The notes below the pieces were generated by a model, which was not told the origin of the DNA, searched no databases, and saw only the letters and a program-made list of their open reading frames with translations. From Streptomyces sp. NBC_00775 (lineage in GTDB: Bacteria; Actinomycetota; Actinomycetes; Streptomycetales; Streptomycetaceae), in contig NZ_CP108938.1 of assembly GCF_036347135.1 (NCBI RefSeq), forward strand, positions 5,828,001-5,892,000: a DNA stretch of 64,000 nucleotides, in the 5' to 3' direction. Below, piece by piece: positions 47,696 through 55,640 of the stretch. How positions within the stretch are numbered: the stretch's first letter is position 1; every line of letters starts with the position of its first letter. A program made the translations under genes and the position numbers.

Positions 47696-47709
47696 GTGGT
47701 GTAGTCCAC
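47696..47709 (-). promoter_or_regulatory. Candidate DasR-responsive element upstream of msiK
   Basis: GTGGTGTAGTCCAC matches the dre core GTGGTCTAGACCAC at 12 of 14 positions. It is 90 bp from the msiK start. MsiK's role in GlcNAc/chitobiose uptake makes DasR control sensible, but this is inference. Confidence 0.4.
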
Positions 47710-47866
47710 AAGAGTGAACTGGGTCAGGACGGTACCTGCCGTTCACTCGGTCTGTCAGTACCCGAGGCCCTGTGAACTTCGCGGAAATTTTCGACAGGGG
47801 CCCGCTGTGACGTGGGTACACTGCTCGGGCACGTATGCGGCGGGTGCACCACGCGCGCGTGTGCAG

Positions 47867-47941
47867 GCCTCCTTAGCTCAGTCCGGCCAGAGCAACGCAC
47901 TTGTAATGCGTAGGTCGTCGGTTCGAATCCGACAGGAGGCT
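47867..47941 (+). tRNA. tRNA-Thr (anticodon TGT)
   Basis: Acceptor stem GCCTCCT/AGGAGGC is perfect, the anticodon loop is CTTGTAA within GCA...TGC, the T-arm is GTCGGTTCGAATCCGAC, and the discriminator is T, followed by an encoded CCA (47942-47944). Confidence 0.95.
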
Positions 47942-48213
47942 CCATGAACTACCTGGACACGCCCCCGCGATCTGCGGGGGCCCCAGGATCTCCATGACGG
48001 TTCGGGGTCTCGTCCAACGGCCAGAGGGCCGTGCGCGGCACGTTGTGCGCCTCCTTCGCTCCGGCGACTTCCTGTGGTGCCGATCAGGCCGAGATGAGTG
48101 TGCTTGACGCAGGCTGGCGCCAGATTTCGAACGCGGAGATCCCACCATCCCCTGGAGGGGGATATTCCAGGGGTTCATCAAGAAAAAATGGTCGGGAAGG
48201 CGGTCGCGTCGAA

Positions 48214-49032
48214 TCAAGCGCGAGGCGGTTTTCGTGTGACGGAATCATTCTTGTTTCCGAGGCGCTCCGGAGATGTGTGGACGGAGCGCTGCCGATGGCG
48301 GGACACGCTCTGGCGAGGCGGTCGGGTCAGCGTGATCTGACGGACCAATTGCTGGAAGCAGGTCAGGGACGCGAGGGCCGGTACGACGCCTGCGGCTACA
48401 CCGATGAAGGTCCTGTCGGCGTCGGCCACGCAAAACACCATGGCGACGGAGGAAAACAGCAGAACTACGTACCACGAGTGCACAGCCCGGTGTTGGTGCA
48501 GGGCGGCTCGCAGGATGGAGAGCGAGGCCACCATCCAGGGGCCGTAGACCAGGAGAGGCCACCAGGGGCCCGTGCCGCTCTGCGTAGCGGACGCGATGTG
48601 CCGCAGAGGCGTGTAGGCCACCATGCCACCGAAGACGCTCACCATCGAAACGATGACGGCAGCGAATGCGGCGATCACGAAGCTGACGGTCTGCAGCCAT
48701 GTGAAGCGGGGTTTGCGGACCCGCACCTTCCGATGTCCGGTCGAGGAACGCCGGAGGGGCGGCAACTCGGCAGTGATCTGTACCAGGTTGTCCATCGAGT
48801 CACTGGCGAAGCCGTCGCCGCACGACGGCTCGCCGCGAGGTGGCGGCACGGTGGCCTCATGCTCCGCCGTCGCGGCATCCTGTAGGAGGTAGGTGAGTTC
48901 CTCGACCGGGTCCCAGCCCTGTTCGTACAGGGCGTCGACAGAATTGCTGTGCCGGCCCGTACTTGTCCCGATGGGGTATTCGGGATGTTTTTCATATCGG
49001 GCGAAGGGGAGATCTGTATATTCGTTATTCAT
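48214..49032 (-). CDS. DUF2637-like membrane protein
   Basis: 272 residues: a cytoplasmic N-terminal half (1-105) with few features, then four membrane segments (about 108-132, 155-180, 182-203 and 207-230) and a basic C-terminus. The segment order and the motif ILRAALHQHRAVHSWYVVLL resemble Streptomyces DUF2637/SpdB-like membrane proteins, some of which lie in plasmid-transfer or phage-like regions. The ATG at 49032 has a weak ribosome binding site. It is 15 bp downstream of a 94-residue gene, an operon. Confidence 0.65.
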   Translation of the reverse strand: MNNEYTDLPFARYEKHPEYPIGTSTGRHSNSVDALYEQGWDPVEELTYLLQDAATAEHEATVPPPRGEPSCGDGFASDSMDNLVQITAELPPLRRSSTGHRKVRVRKPRFTWLQTVSFVIAAFAAVIVSMVSVFGGMVAYTPLRHIASATQSGTGPWWPLLVYGPWMVASLSILRAALHQHRAVHSWYVVLLFSSVAMVFCVADADRTFIGVAAGVVPALASLTCFQQLVRQITLTRPPRQSVSRHRQRSVHTSPERLGNKNDSVTRKPPRA

Positions 49033-49047
49033 GGAAATTCCGCCCCG

Positions 49048-49332
49048 TCACGCGAGGGTCGCGCAGTGGCCGGAGCGCGCCTGGTCGTTCCACCGCTGGC
49101 TGAGTTCCTCCTGAACTACGTCCAGCGCCTTCAGGAAATCACCGAACAGCGACTCGGTGACCCGCAGTTCGACCCGTGCGCCATCTCCGTGCAAAGTGCT
49201 GCAGGCGTCAGGGGATGAGTACGCGGCGGCAGGCGTGTAGGTGTATCGCCCGACTGTCACGGCACGGGACGCGACCACCCTCCTCGCCGTCGTTCCGGAG
49301 AGGGCTAGGCCAAGAGGGGTTGCTTTCGTCAT
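49048..49332 (-). CDS. Hypothetical protein, 94 residues
   Basis: No family recognised. Basic N-terminal third, Thr/Tyr-rich middle (GRYTYTPAAAYSSPDACSTL), and a helical end (LFGDFLKALDVVQEELSQRW). It is tightly followed by the DUF2637-like gene, so the two form an operon. Base composition drops in the 5' flank. Confidence 0.55.
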   Translation of the reverse strand: MTKATPLGLALSGTTARRVVASRAVTVGRYTYTPAAAYSSPDACSTLHGDGARVELRVTESLFGDFLKALDVVQEELSQRWNDQARSGHCATLA

Positions 49333-49448
49333 ATTCCGCTAACGCTGCTCCCCTCCTTCAGATGTGAGGCAAAAGAGTGAGCGCGTAATTCGAAGGAAGT
49401 ATTCACGAAAGCGTCTTTAATTAAACGAAGCTGATGGGTTCCCGCTCC

Positions 49449-49928
49449 TCAGGGGGTCGCGCCGAGGGCGGCCAGTGCCCCGTCCGTGAGCCGGTACACC
49501 GTCCACTCGTCCTGCGCCCGCGCGCCCAGCGACTCGTAGAAGTCGATCGACGGGCGGTTCCAGTTCAGGACGGACCACTCCAGGCGCTGGTATCCGCGCT
49601 CCACGCAGATCCGGGCCAGCTCCGTCAGCAGCGCCTTGCCGTGGCCGGCGCCGCGGGCCTCGGGGCGTACGTACAGGTCCTCCAGGTAGATGCCATGGAC
49701 GCCGCGCCAGGTAGAGAAGTTCAGGAACCACAGGGCGAAGCCGGCCGGCTCGCCCGTCGTGTCGTCCACCGCGATGTGCGCGTACGCGGCTGGGTGCGCG
49801 CCGAAGAGCGCCTCGCGCAGTTGCTCCGGGGTCGCCTTCGCCTCCTCCAGGGCCTTCTCGTATTCGGCCAGTTCACGGACCAGGGCGTGGATGACGGGGA
49901 TGTCGTCGGGGGTCGCGGTGCGAATCAT
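49449..49928 (-). CDS. GNAT family N-acetyltransferase
   Basis: 159 residues, Spd/diamine-acetyltransferase-like: VRELAEYEKALEEAKATPEQ near residue 18 and LEDLYVRPEARGAGHGKALL near 85 (acetyl-CoA loop), WNRPSIDFYESLGA near 128. The substrate may be a polyamine or amino compound. Only 9 bp separate it from the upstream kinase gene, so they are likely one transcript. Confidence 0.88.
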   Translation of the reverse strand: MIRTATPDDIPVIHALVRELAEYEKALEEAKATPEQLREALFGAHPAAYAHIAVDDTTGEPAGFALWFLNFSTWRGVHGIYLEDLYVRPEARGAGHGKALLTELARICVERGYQRLEWSVLNWNRPSIDFYESLGARAQDEWTVYRLTDGALAALGATP

Positions 49929-49937
49929 GGGGGGAGG

Positions 49938-50825
49938 CTAGCTGTGGGTGTCGCGCAGGCGCCGCCCGATTTCGAGGTGGTCCGGGACCAGGGGGCGGCC
50001 GTCCTCGATCTCCCAGAGGGAGTTCTGCAGGACGCGGCCGAGGGTCCAGGCGCGGGCCCGCTGCCGGTCGAGGCCCAGTACGTCTGTCATCGCGTCGAAG
50101 CGCCAGTGGATCTCGTCGGCGTCGAAGCGGTTGTCCAGGGCGGGGAAGAGTTCGAAACCGGGGTCGCCCGCCAGGGGTTTGGGATCGATGGCGAGCCAGG
50201 GCTCGCGGTCTGCGGCGAGGACGTTGTCGTAGTGGAGGTCCCAGTGCAGGAGGCGGTCGCCGGGTTCGGCCGCCACCTCGCGTACGGCCGCCGCGCAGTC
50301 CTCGATCAGCCGGCGGTCCGAGGGGTCGGGGATGCGCCGCAGGGCCCGGGGGACCCGGTCCAGCATCGCCGCCGTGAGGTCGCCGAGCCGTCGCAGTCCC
50401 TCGGGGGCCGGTGCCGCCGTCAGCCGGGCCAGCAGCCGTGCGATGACCAGGGCCGCCTCCCGCGAGTCCGGCAGGTACGTCAGCATCCGCGCGGCGTCCA
50501 GCCGTTCGAGCAGCAGGGTGCCCGTGTCGTCGTCGTACTCCAGCAGCCGTACGGCCCCGTCGCCGTCCCACTCCCTCAGGGCGACCGGTTCTCCGGCGCA
50601 CTCCTCGTCCGGGAACTGGAGCTTGAGCGCGGCGCGGCTCCCGTCGGACCGGACCACGGGAAGCACGAGCGCGCACATGCCGTACATCGAGGGCCCTTCG
50701 ATCCGCAGCCCCCACCGCTCCAGGAACTCCGCCGCCAGCGCCGGCAGCCCGGCGATGAAGTCCCGTCCCGCCGCCCCGTTGTACTTGAACTGTGTGGCCG
50801 CCAGCTCATCCGGAATGTCGATCAC
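49938..50825 (-). CDS. Aminoglycoside/hydroxyurea-type phosphotransferase
   Basis: 295 residues of the APH(6)/Hur family: Brenner motif LLHWDLHYDNVLAADREPW near residue 190 with catalytic Asp, and AIDPKPLAGDPGFELFP near 210 binding Mg. Such enzymes phosphorylate streptomycin-like aminoglycosides or hydroxyurea; the true substrate is unknown. I use the GTG at 50825, because a promoter (ATGACT, 17 bp, TAGTGT at 50838 to 50833) would start transcription at it, giving a leaderless message. The ATG at 50861 would lie inside that promoter. Confidence 0.82.
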   Translation of the reverse strand: MIDIPDELAATQFKYNGAAGRDFIAGLPALAAEFLERWGLRIEGPSMYGMCALVLPVVRSDGSRAALKLQFPDEECAGEPVALREWDGDGAVRLLEYDDDTGTLLLERLDAARMLTYLPDSREAALVIARLLARLTAAPAPEGLRRLGDLTAAMLDRVPRALRRIPDPSDRRLIEDCAAAVREVAAEPGDRLLHWDLHYDNVLAADREPWLAIDPKPLAGDPGFELFPALDNRFDADEIHWRFDAMTDVLGLDRQRARAWTLGRVLQNSLWEIEDGRPLVPDHLEIGRRLRDTHS

Positions 50826-50832
50826 GTGCGGG

Positions 50833-50861
50833 ACACTAAGGGCGTGCGGGAATCGAGTCAT
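50833..50861 (-). promoter_or_regulatory. Candidate leaderless promoter of the phosphotransferase gene
   Basis: On the minus strand ATGACT (50861 to 50856), 17-bp spacer, TAGTGT (50838 to 50833). The expected start site falls at the GTG (50825). Confidence 0.45.
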
Positions 50862-51513
50862 GCGAATTAGCCGGGGCTTCCACAGGGTGTGGACGTACAT
50901 GCGCGGTGCCCCCGGTACGTACGTCTGGCTGGGGATCCTCTTCGTCACCACGGTGGCTGTGCACCAGATGTCGCCGGAGTTCGAGGAGCAGTTCCTGCGG
51001 CAGCGGTCCACCAACATCCATGAGCTGTCGAACAATCCGGTGCGGGTGCTGATCTCCAGTGCGATGTGGATCGATGGCGGGCACTGGTTGCCGTATGCCG
51101 TGCTGTACAGCGTTTTCCATGCGCCGGCGGAGCGCTGGCTGGGTACCGCGCGGTGGCTGGCCGTCTGTGTGGCCGCGCATGTCCTGGCGACGCTGATCAG
51201 TGAGGGGGCGCTGCTGCTCGCGATCCGGCACGGGGTGGCTCCGCACTCGGCGGTCAACACTCTGGACGTCGGGGTGAGTTACGCGCTGGCGGGGGTGATC
51301 GCGATCCTGACGTACCGGATCGCGGCGCCCTGGCGGTATCCGTATCTGGCGGTGGTTCTCGCCGTCTACGGGCTGCCGATGTTCTCCAGCCCCACCTTCA
51401 CCGATTTCGGGCATTTCATCTCGGTGGTGATCGGTCTGGCGTGCTATCCGCTGGTCAGAGGCCGTGGAAAAGCATGGAATCCGAAGGAGACAGTGGCCGC
51501 TCCGAGGGGTTAA
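50860..51513 (+). CDS. Rhomboid-like membrane protein
   Basis: 217 residues with about six membrane segments (first VWLGILFVTTVAVHQM near 22, then WLAVCVAAHVLATLISEG near 105). It resembles the actinobacterial rhomboid-like family; the GxSx active site of true rhomboid proteases is not obvious, so it may be catalytically inactive. Divergent from the phosphotransferase gene; its ATG (50860) shares CATG with a rejected start of that gene. Confidence 0.7.
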   Translation: MRISRGFHRVWTYMRGAPGTYVWLGILFVTTVAVHQMSPEFEEQFLRQRSTNIHELSNNPVRVLISSAMWIDGGHWLPYAVLYSVFHAPAERWLGTARWLAVCVAAHVLATLISEGALLLAIRHGVAPHSAVNTLDVGVSYALAGVIAILTYRIAAPWRYPYLAVVLAVYGLPMFSSPTFTDFGHFISVVIGLACYPLVRGRGKAWNPKETVAAPRG

Positions 51514-51523
51514 CGTCCCGGCC

Positions 51524-52921
51524 ATGAGCAGCAGCACGGTCAATGGCGGCATCTCCTTCTGGTACGCGGACGACGGCCTTCCCGAGACGCGGGAGCCCCT
51601 GCCCGGTGACGCGTCCGCCGACGTCGTCATCGTCGGCGGCGGCTACACGGGACTGTGGACCGCGTACTACCTGAAGAAGGCGGCCCCCTTTCTCCGTATC
51701 ACCGTCCTGGAGCAGAAGTTCTGCGGCTATGGGGCCTCGGGGCGGAACGGCGGGTGGCTGTACAACGGGATCGCGGGGCGCGACCGGTACGCGAAGCTGC
51801 ACGGCAAGGAGGCGGCCGTCCGTCTTCAGCAGGCGATGAACGAGACGGTCGACGAGGTGGTGCGGGTCGCCGCCGAGGAGGGTATCGACGCCGATGTCCA
51901 TCAGGGCGGCGTCCTCGAAGTCGCGTACACCCCCGCCCAGTTGGCGCGGCTCAAGGACTCCCACGCGCACGAGCTGTCGTACGGCGAGAAGGACCGTGAG
52001 CTGTACGGCGCGAAGGAGACCGCCGAGCGGATCCGGGTCGCGGACGCGGTGGGCTCGACCTGGACTCCGCACGGGGCGCGGCTGCACCCGGTGAAGCTCG
52101 TCAAGGGGCTCGCCGCGGCCGTCGAGGCGCTCGGCGTGACCATTCACGAGCAGACGCCGGTCACGGAGATCCGGCCGAAGCACGCGGTGACGCCGTACGG
52201 GACCGTCCGCGCGCCGTACATCCTGCGCTGCACGGAGGGCTTCACCGCGGGCCTCAAGGGCCAGAAGCGCACCTGGCTGCCCATGAACTCGTCGATGATC
52301 GCGACCGAGCCGCTGACCGCGGAGCAGTGGGAGACCATCGGCTGGGAGGGGCGCGAGACGCTCGGCGACATGGCGCACGCGTACATGTACGCGCAGCGCA
52401 CCGCCGACGACCGCATCGCGCTCGGCGGCCGAGGGGTCCCGTACCGCTTCGGCTCGCGCATCGACAACGACGGCCGTACGCAGGACGCGACCATCGAGGC
52501 ACTGTACGAGATCCTGGTGCGCTTCTTCCCGTCCCTGACCGGGGTGGAGGTGGCGCACGCCTGGTCGGGTGTCCTCGGCGTGCCGCGCGACTGGTGCGCC
52601 ACGGTGACGCTGGACCGCTCCACGGGCCTCGGCTGGGCCGGCGGCTATGTCGGCTCCGGCGTCGCCACCACCAACCTCGCCGCGCGCACGCTCCGCGACC
52701 TGGTCCAGCAGGACTCCGGCCAGTCCGGCGCGACGGACCTGACCGGCCTCCCGTGGGTCAACCACAAGGTCCGCAAGTGGGAGCCGGAGCCCTTCCGCTG
52801 GATCGGCGTGCACGGCATGTACGCGACGTACCGCACCGCCGACCGCCGCGAACTGACCACGCACAGCGCGGAGTCGTCGCGACTGGCCCGGGTGGCGGAC
52901 CGGGTGGCCGGGCGGCACTGA
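51524..52921 (+). CDS. FAD-dependent oxidoreductase (DAO family)
   Basis: 465 residues. FAD-binding GGGYTGLWTAYYLKKA near residue 38, then LEQKFCGYGASGRNGGWLYN near 65 (the covalent/flavin loop of amino-acid oxidase-like enzymes), and GWAGGYVGSGVATTNLAART near 385 as the C-terminal FAD contact. The substrate is an amine or amino acid; unknown. The ATG at 51524 is 10 bp after the rhomboid-like stop. Confidence 0.88.
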   Translation: MSSSTVNGGISFWYADDGLPETREPLPGDASADVVIVGGGYTGLWTAYYLKKAAPFLRITVLEQKFCGYGASGRNGGWLYNGIAGRDRYAKLHGKEAAVRLQQAMNETVDEVVRVAAEEGIDADVHQGGVLEVAYTPAQLARLKDSHAHELSYGEKDRELYGAKETAERIRVADAVGSTWTPHGARLHPVKLVKGLAAAVEALGVTIHEQTPVTEIRPKHAVTPYGTVRAPYILRCTEGFTAGLKGQKRTWLPMNSSMIATEPLTAEQWETIGWEGRETLGDMAHAYMYAQRTADDRIALGGRGVPYRFGSRIDNDGRTQDATIEALYEILVRFFPSLTGVEVAHAWSGVLGVPRDWCATVTLDRSTGLGWAGGYVGSGVATTNLAARTLRDLVQQDSGQSGATDLTGLPWVNHKVRKWEPEPFRWIGVHGMYATYRTADRRELTTHSAESSRLARVADRVAGRH

Positions 52922-52954
52922 CAGCTGCGGCGCCGGGTGGCCCCGGCGCCGGGG

Positions 52955-54583
52955 TCAGATCACCGGCTCGGGTACGGGTGTGCCCGCGGGCGCGCGCTTG
53001 GGGGGCTTCGCCGTGACCATCAGGCCCGCGACCAGGCCGGCCAGGAGCATGATGCCGACGGCCCACCAGATGGCGACGGTGTAGCCGTGGACGATGCCCT
53101 CCTTCGTGATCAGGGCCTGCTGGGCGGGGTCGTGGAGGTGGGCGGCGATGTACGCCGCGCTGCTGGTGGTGGCGATGGTGTTCAGGAGGGACGTGCCGAT
53201 CGAACCTCCCACCTGCTGCGAGGTGTTGACGGTCGCGGAGGTGACGCCGGCGTCCTGCGGAGCGACTCCGGCGGTGGCGGTGGCGAAGACCGGCATGAAG
53301 GTCAGGCCCATACCGAGGCCCATCAGGACCATGCCGGGCAGGATGTGGCTCGCGTACGCGGAGTGGGCCGTGAGCTGGGTGAAGACCAGCATTCCGGAGG
53401 CCGCGAGGACCATGCCGGGGACCATCAGCATGCGGGGCGCCACGCGGCTCATCAGCCGGGCCGAGATCTGCGTCGAGCCGGTGATGATCGCGGCCGTCAG
53501 GGGCAGGTAGGCCATGCCCGTCTTCACGGGCGAGTAGCCGAGGACGACCTGGAGGTAGTAGGTCAGGAAGAGGAACATCCCGAACATGCCCATGACGGCG
53601 AGGGCCATCGTCAGGAAGCAGCCCGCGCGGTTGCGGTCCTTGACGATGTGCAGGGGGAGGAGGGGGCTCGGGGCCCTGTTCTGCCACCACACGAAGATCG
53701 TGAGCAGCACGACGCCCACACCGAGCAGGGCCAGGACCAGCGGGTCCGTCCAGCCGCGCGGCTCGGCCTCGCTGAACCCGTAGACGATCGCGACGAGTCC
53801 GCCGCAGCCCAGCGCCGCGCCGGGTACGTCGAGCCGGACATCCTTGTGGCCCGGGTGGGCGCGCAGCAGTGCCGACGCGCCGAAGACCGCGATGATCGCG
53901 ATGGGGATGTTGACGTACAGACACCAGCGCCAGTTCAGGTACTCCGTCAGCAGCCCGCCCGCGATGAAGCCGATGGCCGAACCGCTGCCCGCCAGCGCGC
54001 CGTAGACGCCGAAGGCCTTTCCGCGCTCCTTCGGGTCGGTGAACGTGGTGGTCAGCAGGCTGAGCGCGGAGGGGGCCAGTACGGCGGCGAACGCGCCCTG
54101 GAGCGCGCGGGCGCCGAAGAGCATGCCGGGGCTGGTGGCCGCGCCGCCCAGCGCGGAAGCGGCGGCGAAGCCGATCAGACCGAAGATGAAGGTGCGCTTG
54201 CGGCCGACCAGGTCCGCGATCCGGCCGCCGAGCAGCAGGAGGCCGCCGAAGGCCAGCGTGTATGCCGTGATCACCCACTGGCGGTTGCCGTCCGACATGC
54301 CCAGATCGCGCTGTGCGGAAGGGAGCGCGATGTTCACGATGGTCGCGTCCAGGACGACCATCAGCTGCGCGAGGGCGATGATCACCAGACCCCACCAGCG
54401 GCGGGGGTCGGCGCCTTCGGGAGCCCCGGGTTCACCTGTTCGGGTGACGCTCACGTGGTCAGAAGACCATGAATCGGGATGTATCGCATCTTCGGTTCCG
54501 AGGCGTATCGCGTCTTCGGCTCCCTGGCGTATCAGGTCTTCGGCTCCCTGGCTTGTCGCACCTTCGGTTCCATGGCTGGTCAT
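52955..54583 (-). CDS. MFS drug exporter (DHA2/EmrB-QacA type)
   Basis: 542 residues with 14 membrane segments; the DHA2 signature MVVLDATIVNIALPSAQRDL near residue 78 and DLVGRKRTFIFG near 125. The start ATG at 54583 overlaps the stop of the upstream quinone oxidoreductase (ATGA), so the pair is one SoxR-controlled operon. The first 43 residues are four 8-residue repeats (GAEDLIRQ, GAEDAIRL types). A GTG at 54454 (VSVTRTGEPG) would give a more conventional N-terminus and is the alternative start. Confidence 0.85.
   Translation of the reverse strand: MTSHGTEGATSQGAEDLIRQGAEDAIRLGTEDAIHPDSWSSDHVSVTRTGEPGAPEGADPRRWWGLVIIALAQLMVVLDATIVNIALPSAQRDLGMSDGNRQWVITAYTLAFGGLLLLGGRIADLVGRKRTFIFGLIGFAAASALGGAATSPGMLFGARALQGAFAAVLAPSALSLLTTTFTDPKERGKAFGVYGALAGSGSAIGFIAGGLLTEYLNWRWCLYVNIPIAIIAVFGASALLRAHPGHKDVRLDVPGAALGCGGLVAIVYGFSEAEPRGWTDPLVLALLGVGVVLLTIFVWWQNRAPSPLLPLHIVKDRNRAGCFLTMALAVMGMFGMFLFLTYYLQVVLGYSPVKTGMAYLPLTAAIITGSTQISARLMSRVAPRMLMVPGMVLAASGMLVFTQLTAHSAYASHILPGMVLMGLGMGLTFMPVFATATAGVAPQDAGVTSATVNTSQQVGGSIGTSLLNTIATTSSAAYIAAHLHDPAQQALITKEGIVHGYTVAIWWAVGIMLLAGLVAGLMVTAKPPKRAPAGTPVPEPVI
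54481..54576 (-). repeat. Four 24-bp tandem repeats inside the MFS gene
   Basis: Units at 54481-54504, 54505-54528, 54529-54552 and 54553-54576 share the TCTTCGG(T/C)TCC core. They encode the 8-residue repeats at the N-terminus of the exporter. Confidence 0.85.
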
Positions 54584-55560
54584 GGCTCCAGCACCACCTT
54601 TCCGATCGTGCCTCGGGTTTCCAGCGCCCGGTGGGCGGCGGCGGCCTCGGTGAGCGGGAAGCGGGTCACGGCCGGGGTGAGGCGGCCGGCGGCCGCTTCG
54701 GCGAGGGCGCGCAGTTCCAGGGTGCGTACGGGACTGGGGCCGCCCGCCTTCCGCAGCATCACGGGGCCGAGCACCTGTTCGGTGACGCCCTCGACGATCA
54801 GCGGCTCTCCGCCCTGGATGCCCTTGCCGGACCAACCGAAGACGAGGTGTCGGCCGCCGGGGCCCAGGAGGCCGACGGCCGCGCGGGCGACATCGCCGCC
54901 GACGCCGTCGAAGACGACCGTGGCCGTGCGTGGGCCGAGGTGGGCGCGGACCTGTTCCGGCCAGGTGGTGTCCTTGTAGTCGACGGCCAGGTCCGCGCCG
55001 TTCTCGCGCACCAGGGCCACCTTCTCCGGGCCGCCGGCGAGGCCGATCACGGTGGCGCCCGCGTGCCGCGCGTACTGCACGAGCAGGGTGCCGATGCCAC
55101 CCGCGGCGGCGAGGACGACGGCCACGGAACCGGGGCCGAGCTCGGCGAACTGCACGATCCCCATGGCCGTACGGCCTGTTCCGATCATGGCGACGGCCTG
55201 GGCGAAGTCCAGGTTCTCGGGGATCTCGTGGAGGCGGTCGACATCGGTGACGGCCAGTTCGGCGTAGCCCCCGGGCGCGAAGCCGAGGTGGGCGACGACG
55301 CGTTTGCCGAGCCAGAGCGCGGCGACGCCCTCGCCGAGGGACTCGACGGTTCCGGCGACCTCGCGGCCGGGGATCGTCGGCAGCGAAGTGGGTGCGGGGG
55401 CCGGGCCCTGCATGCCTTCGCGCAGGGCCGCGTCCAGGAGGTGGACGCCCGCCGCGGCCACGGCGATACGGACCTGGCCGGGGCCCGGCTCGGGATCCTC
55501 GGTCTTCTCGTGCGTGAGGTTCTCGGCCGGGCCGAAGGCGTGCAGGCGGATCGCTTGCAT
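54580..55560 (-). CDS. NADPH:quinone oxidoreductase (zinc-type MDR), SoxR target (SCO4266-like)
   Basis: 326 residues, medium-chain dehydrogenase fold without the structural zinc motifs. AAGGIGTLLVQYARHAGATV near 150 is the NADPH motif; the N-terminal half has the GroES-like domain (AVAAAGVHLLDAALREGM, IPGREVAGTVESLGEG). Position and upstream SoxR box match S. coelicolor SCO4266, a known SoxR-regulon member. It detoxifies redox-cycling quinones. The start ATG at 55560 is 61 bp downstream of the box. Operon with the MFS exporter. Confidence 0.92.
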   Translation of the reverse strand: MQAIRLHAFGPAENLTHEKTEDPEPGPGQVRIAVAAAGVHLLDAALREGMQGPAPAPTSLPTIPGREVAGTVESLGEGVAALWLGKRVVAHLGFAPGGYAELAVTDVDRLHEIPENLDFAQAVAMIGTGRTAMGIVQFAELGPGSVAVVLAAAGGIGTLLVQYARHAGATVIGLAGGPEKVALVRENGADLAVDYKDTTWPEQVRAHLGPRTATVVFDGVGGDVARAAVGLLGPGGRHLVFGWSGKGIQGGEPLIVEGVTEQVLGPVMLRKAGGPSPVRTLELRALAEAAAGRLTPAVTRFPLTEAAAAHRALETRGTIGKVVLEP

Positions 55561-55620
55561 GGGTGGGCTCCCCTGGGGTTCGCGGAAGTTCGCGACGGTT
55601 CGTAGAAGGTCCACTTTTCA

Positions 55621-55640
55621 ACCTCAAGCATGCTTGAGGT
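55621..55640 (-). promoter_or_regulatory. SoxR box (perfect 20-bp palindrome)
   Basis: ACCTCAAGCATGCTTGAGGT is an exact palindrome matching the SoxR/MerR operator form CCTCAAG-N4-CTTGAGG. On the minus strand it sits between a -35 TTGACC (ending inside the box) and AAAAGT 19 bases further, the long spacer expected for MerR-type activation. It also covers the stop codon of the upstream FAD gene. Confidence 0.85.

Noticed and set aside
47867..47944. tRNA-Thr as attachment site of an integrated element
   Set aside because: I could find no second copy of the tRNA 3' end downstream and no integrase next to it.
50838..50861. ATG at 50861 as start of the phosphotransferase gene
   Set aside because: It would place the start codon inside the -35 element of a better promoter; the GTG at 50825 fits a leaderless transcript.
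52937..54472. Long plus-strand frame opposite the MFS exporter
   Set aside because: No motifs and antisense to a clear 14-helix transporter.
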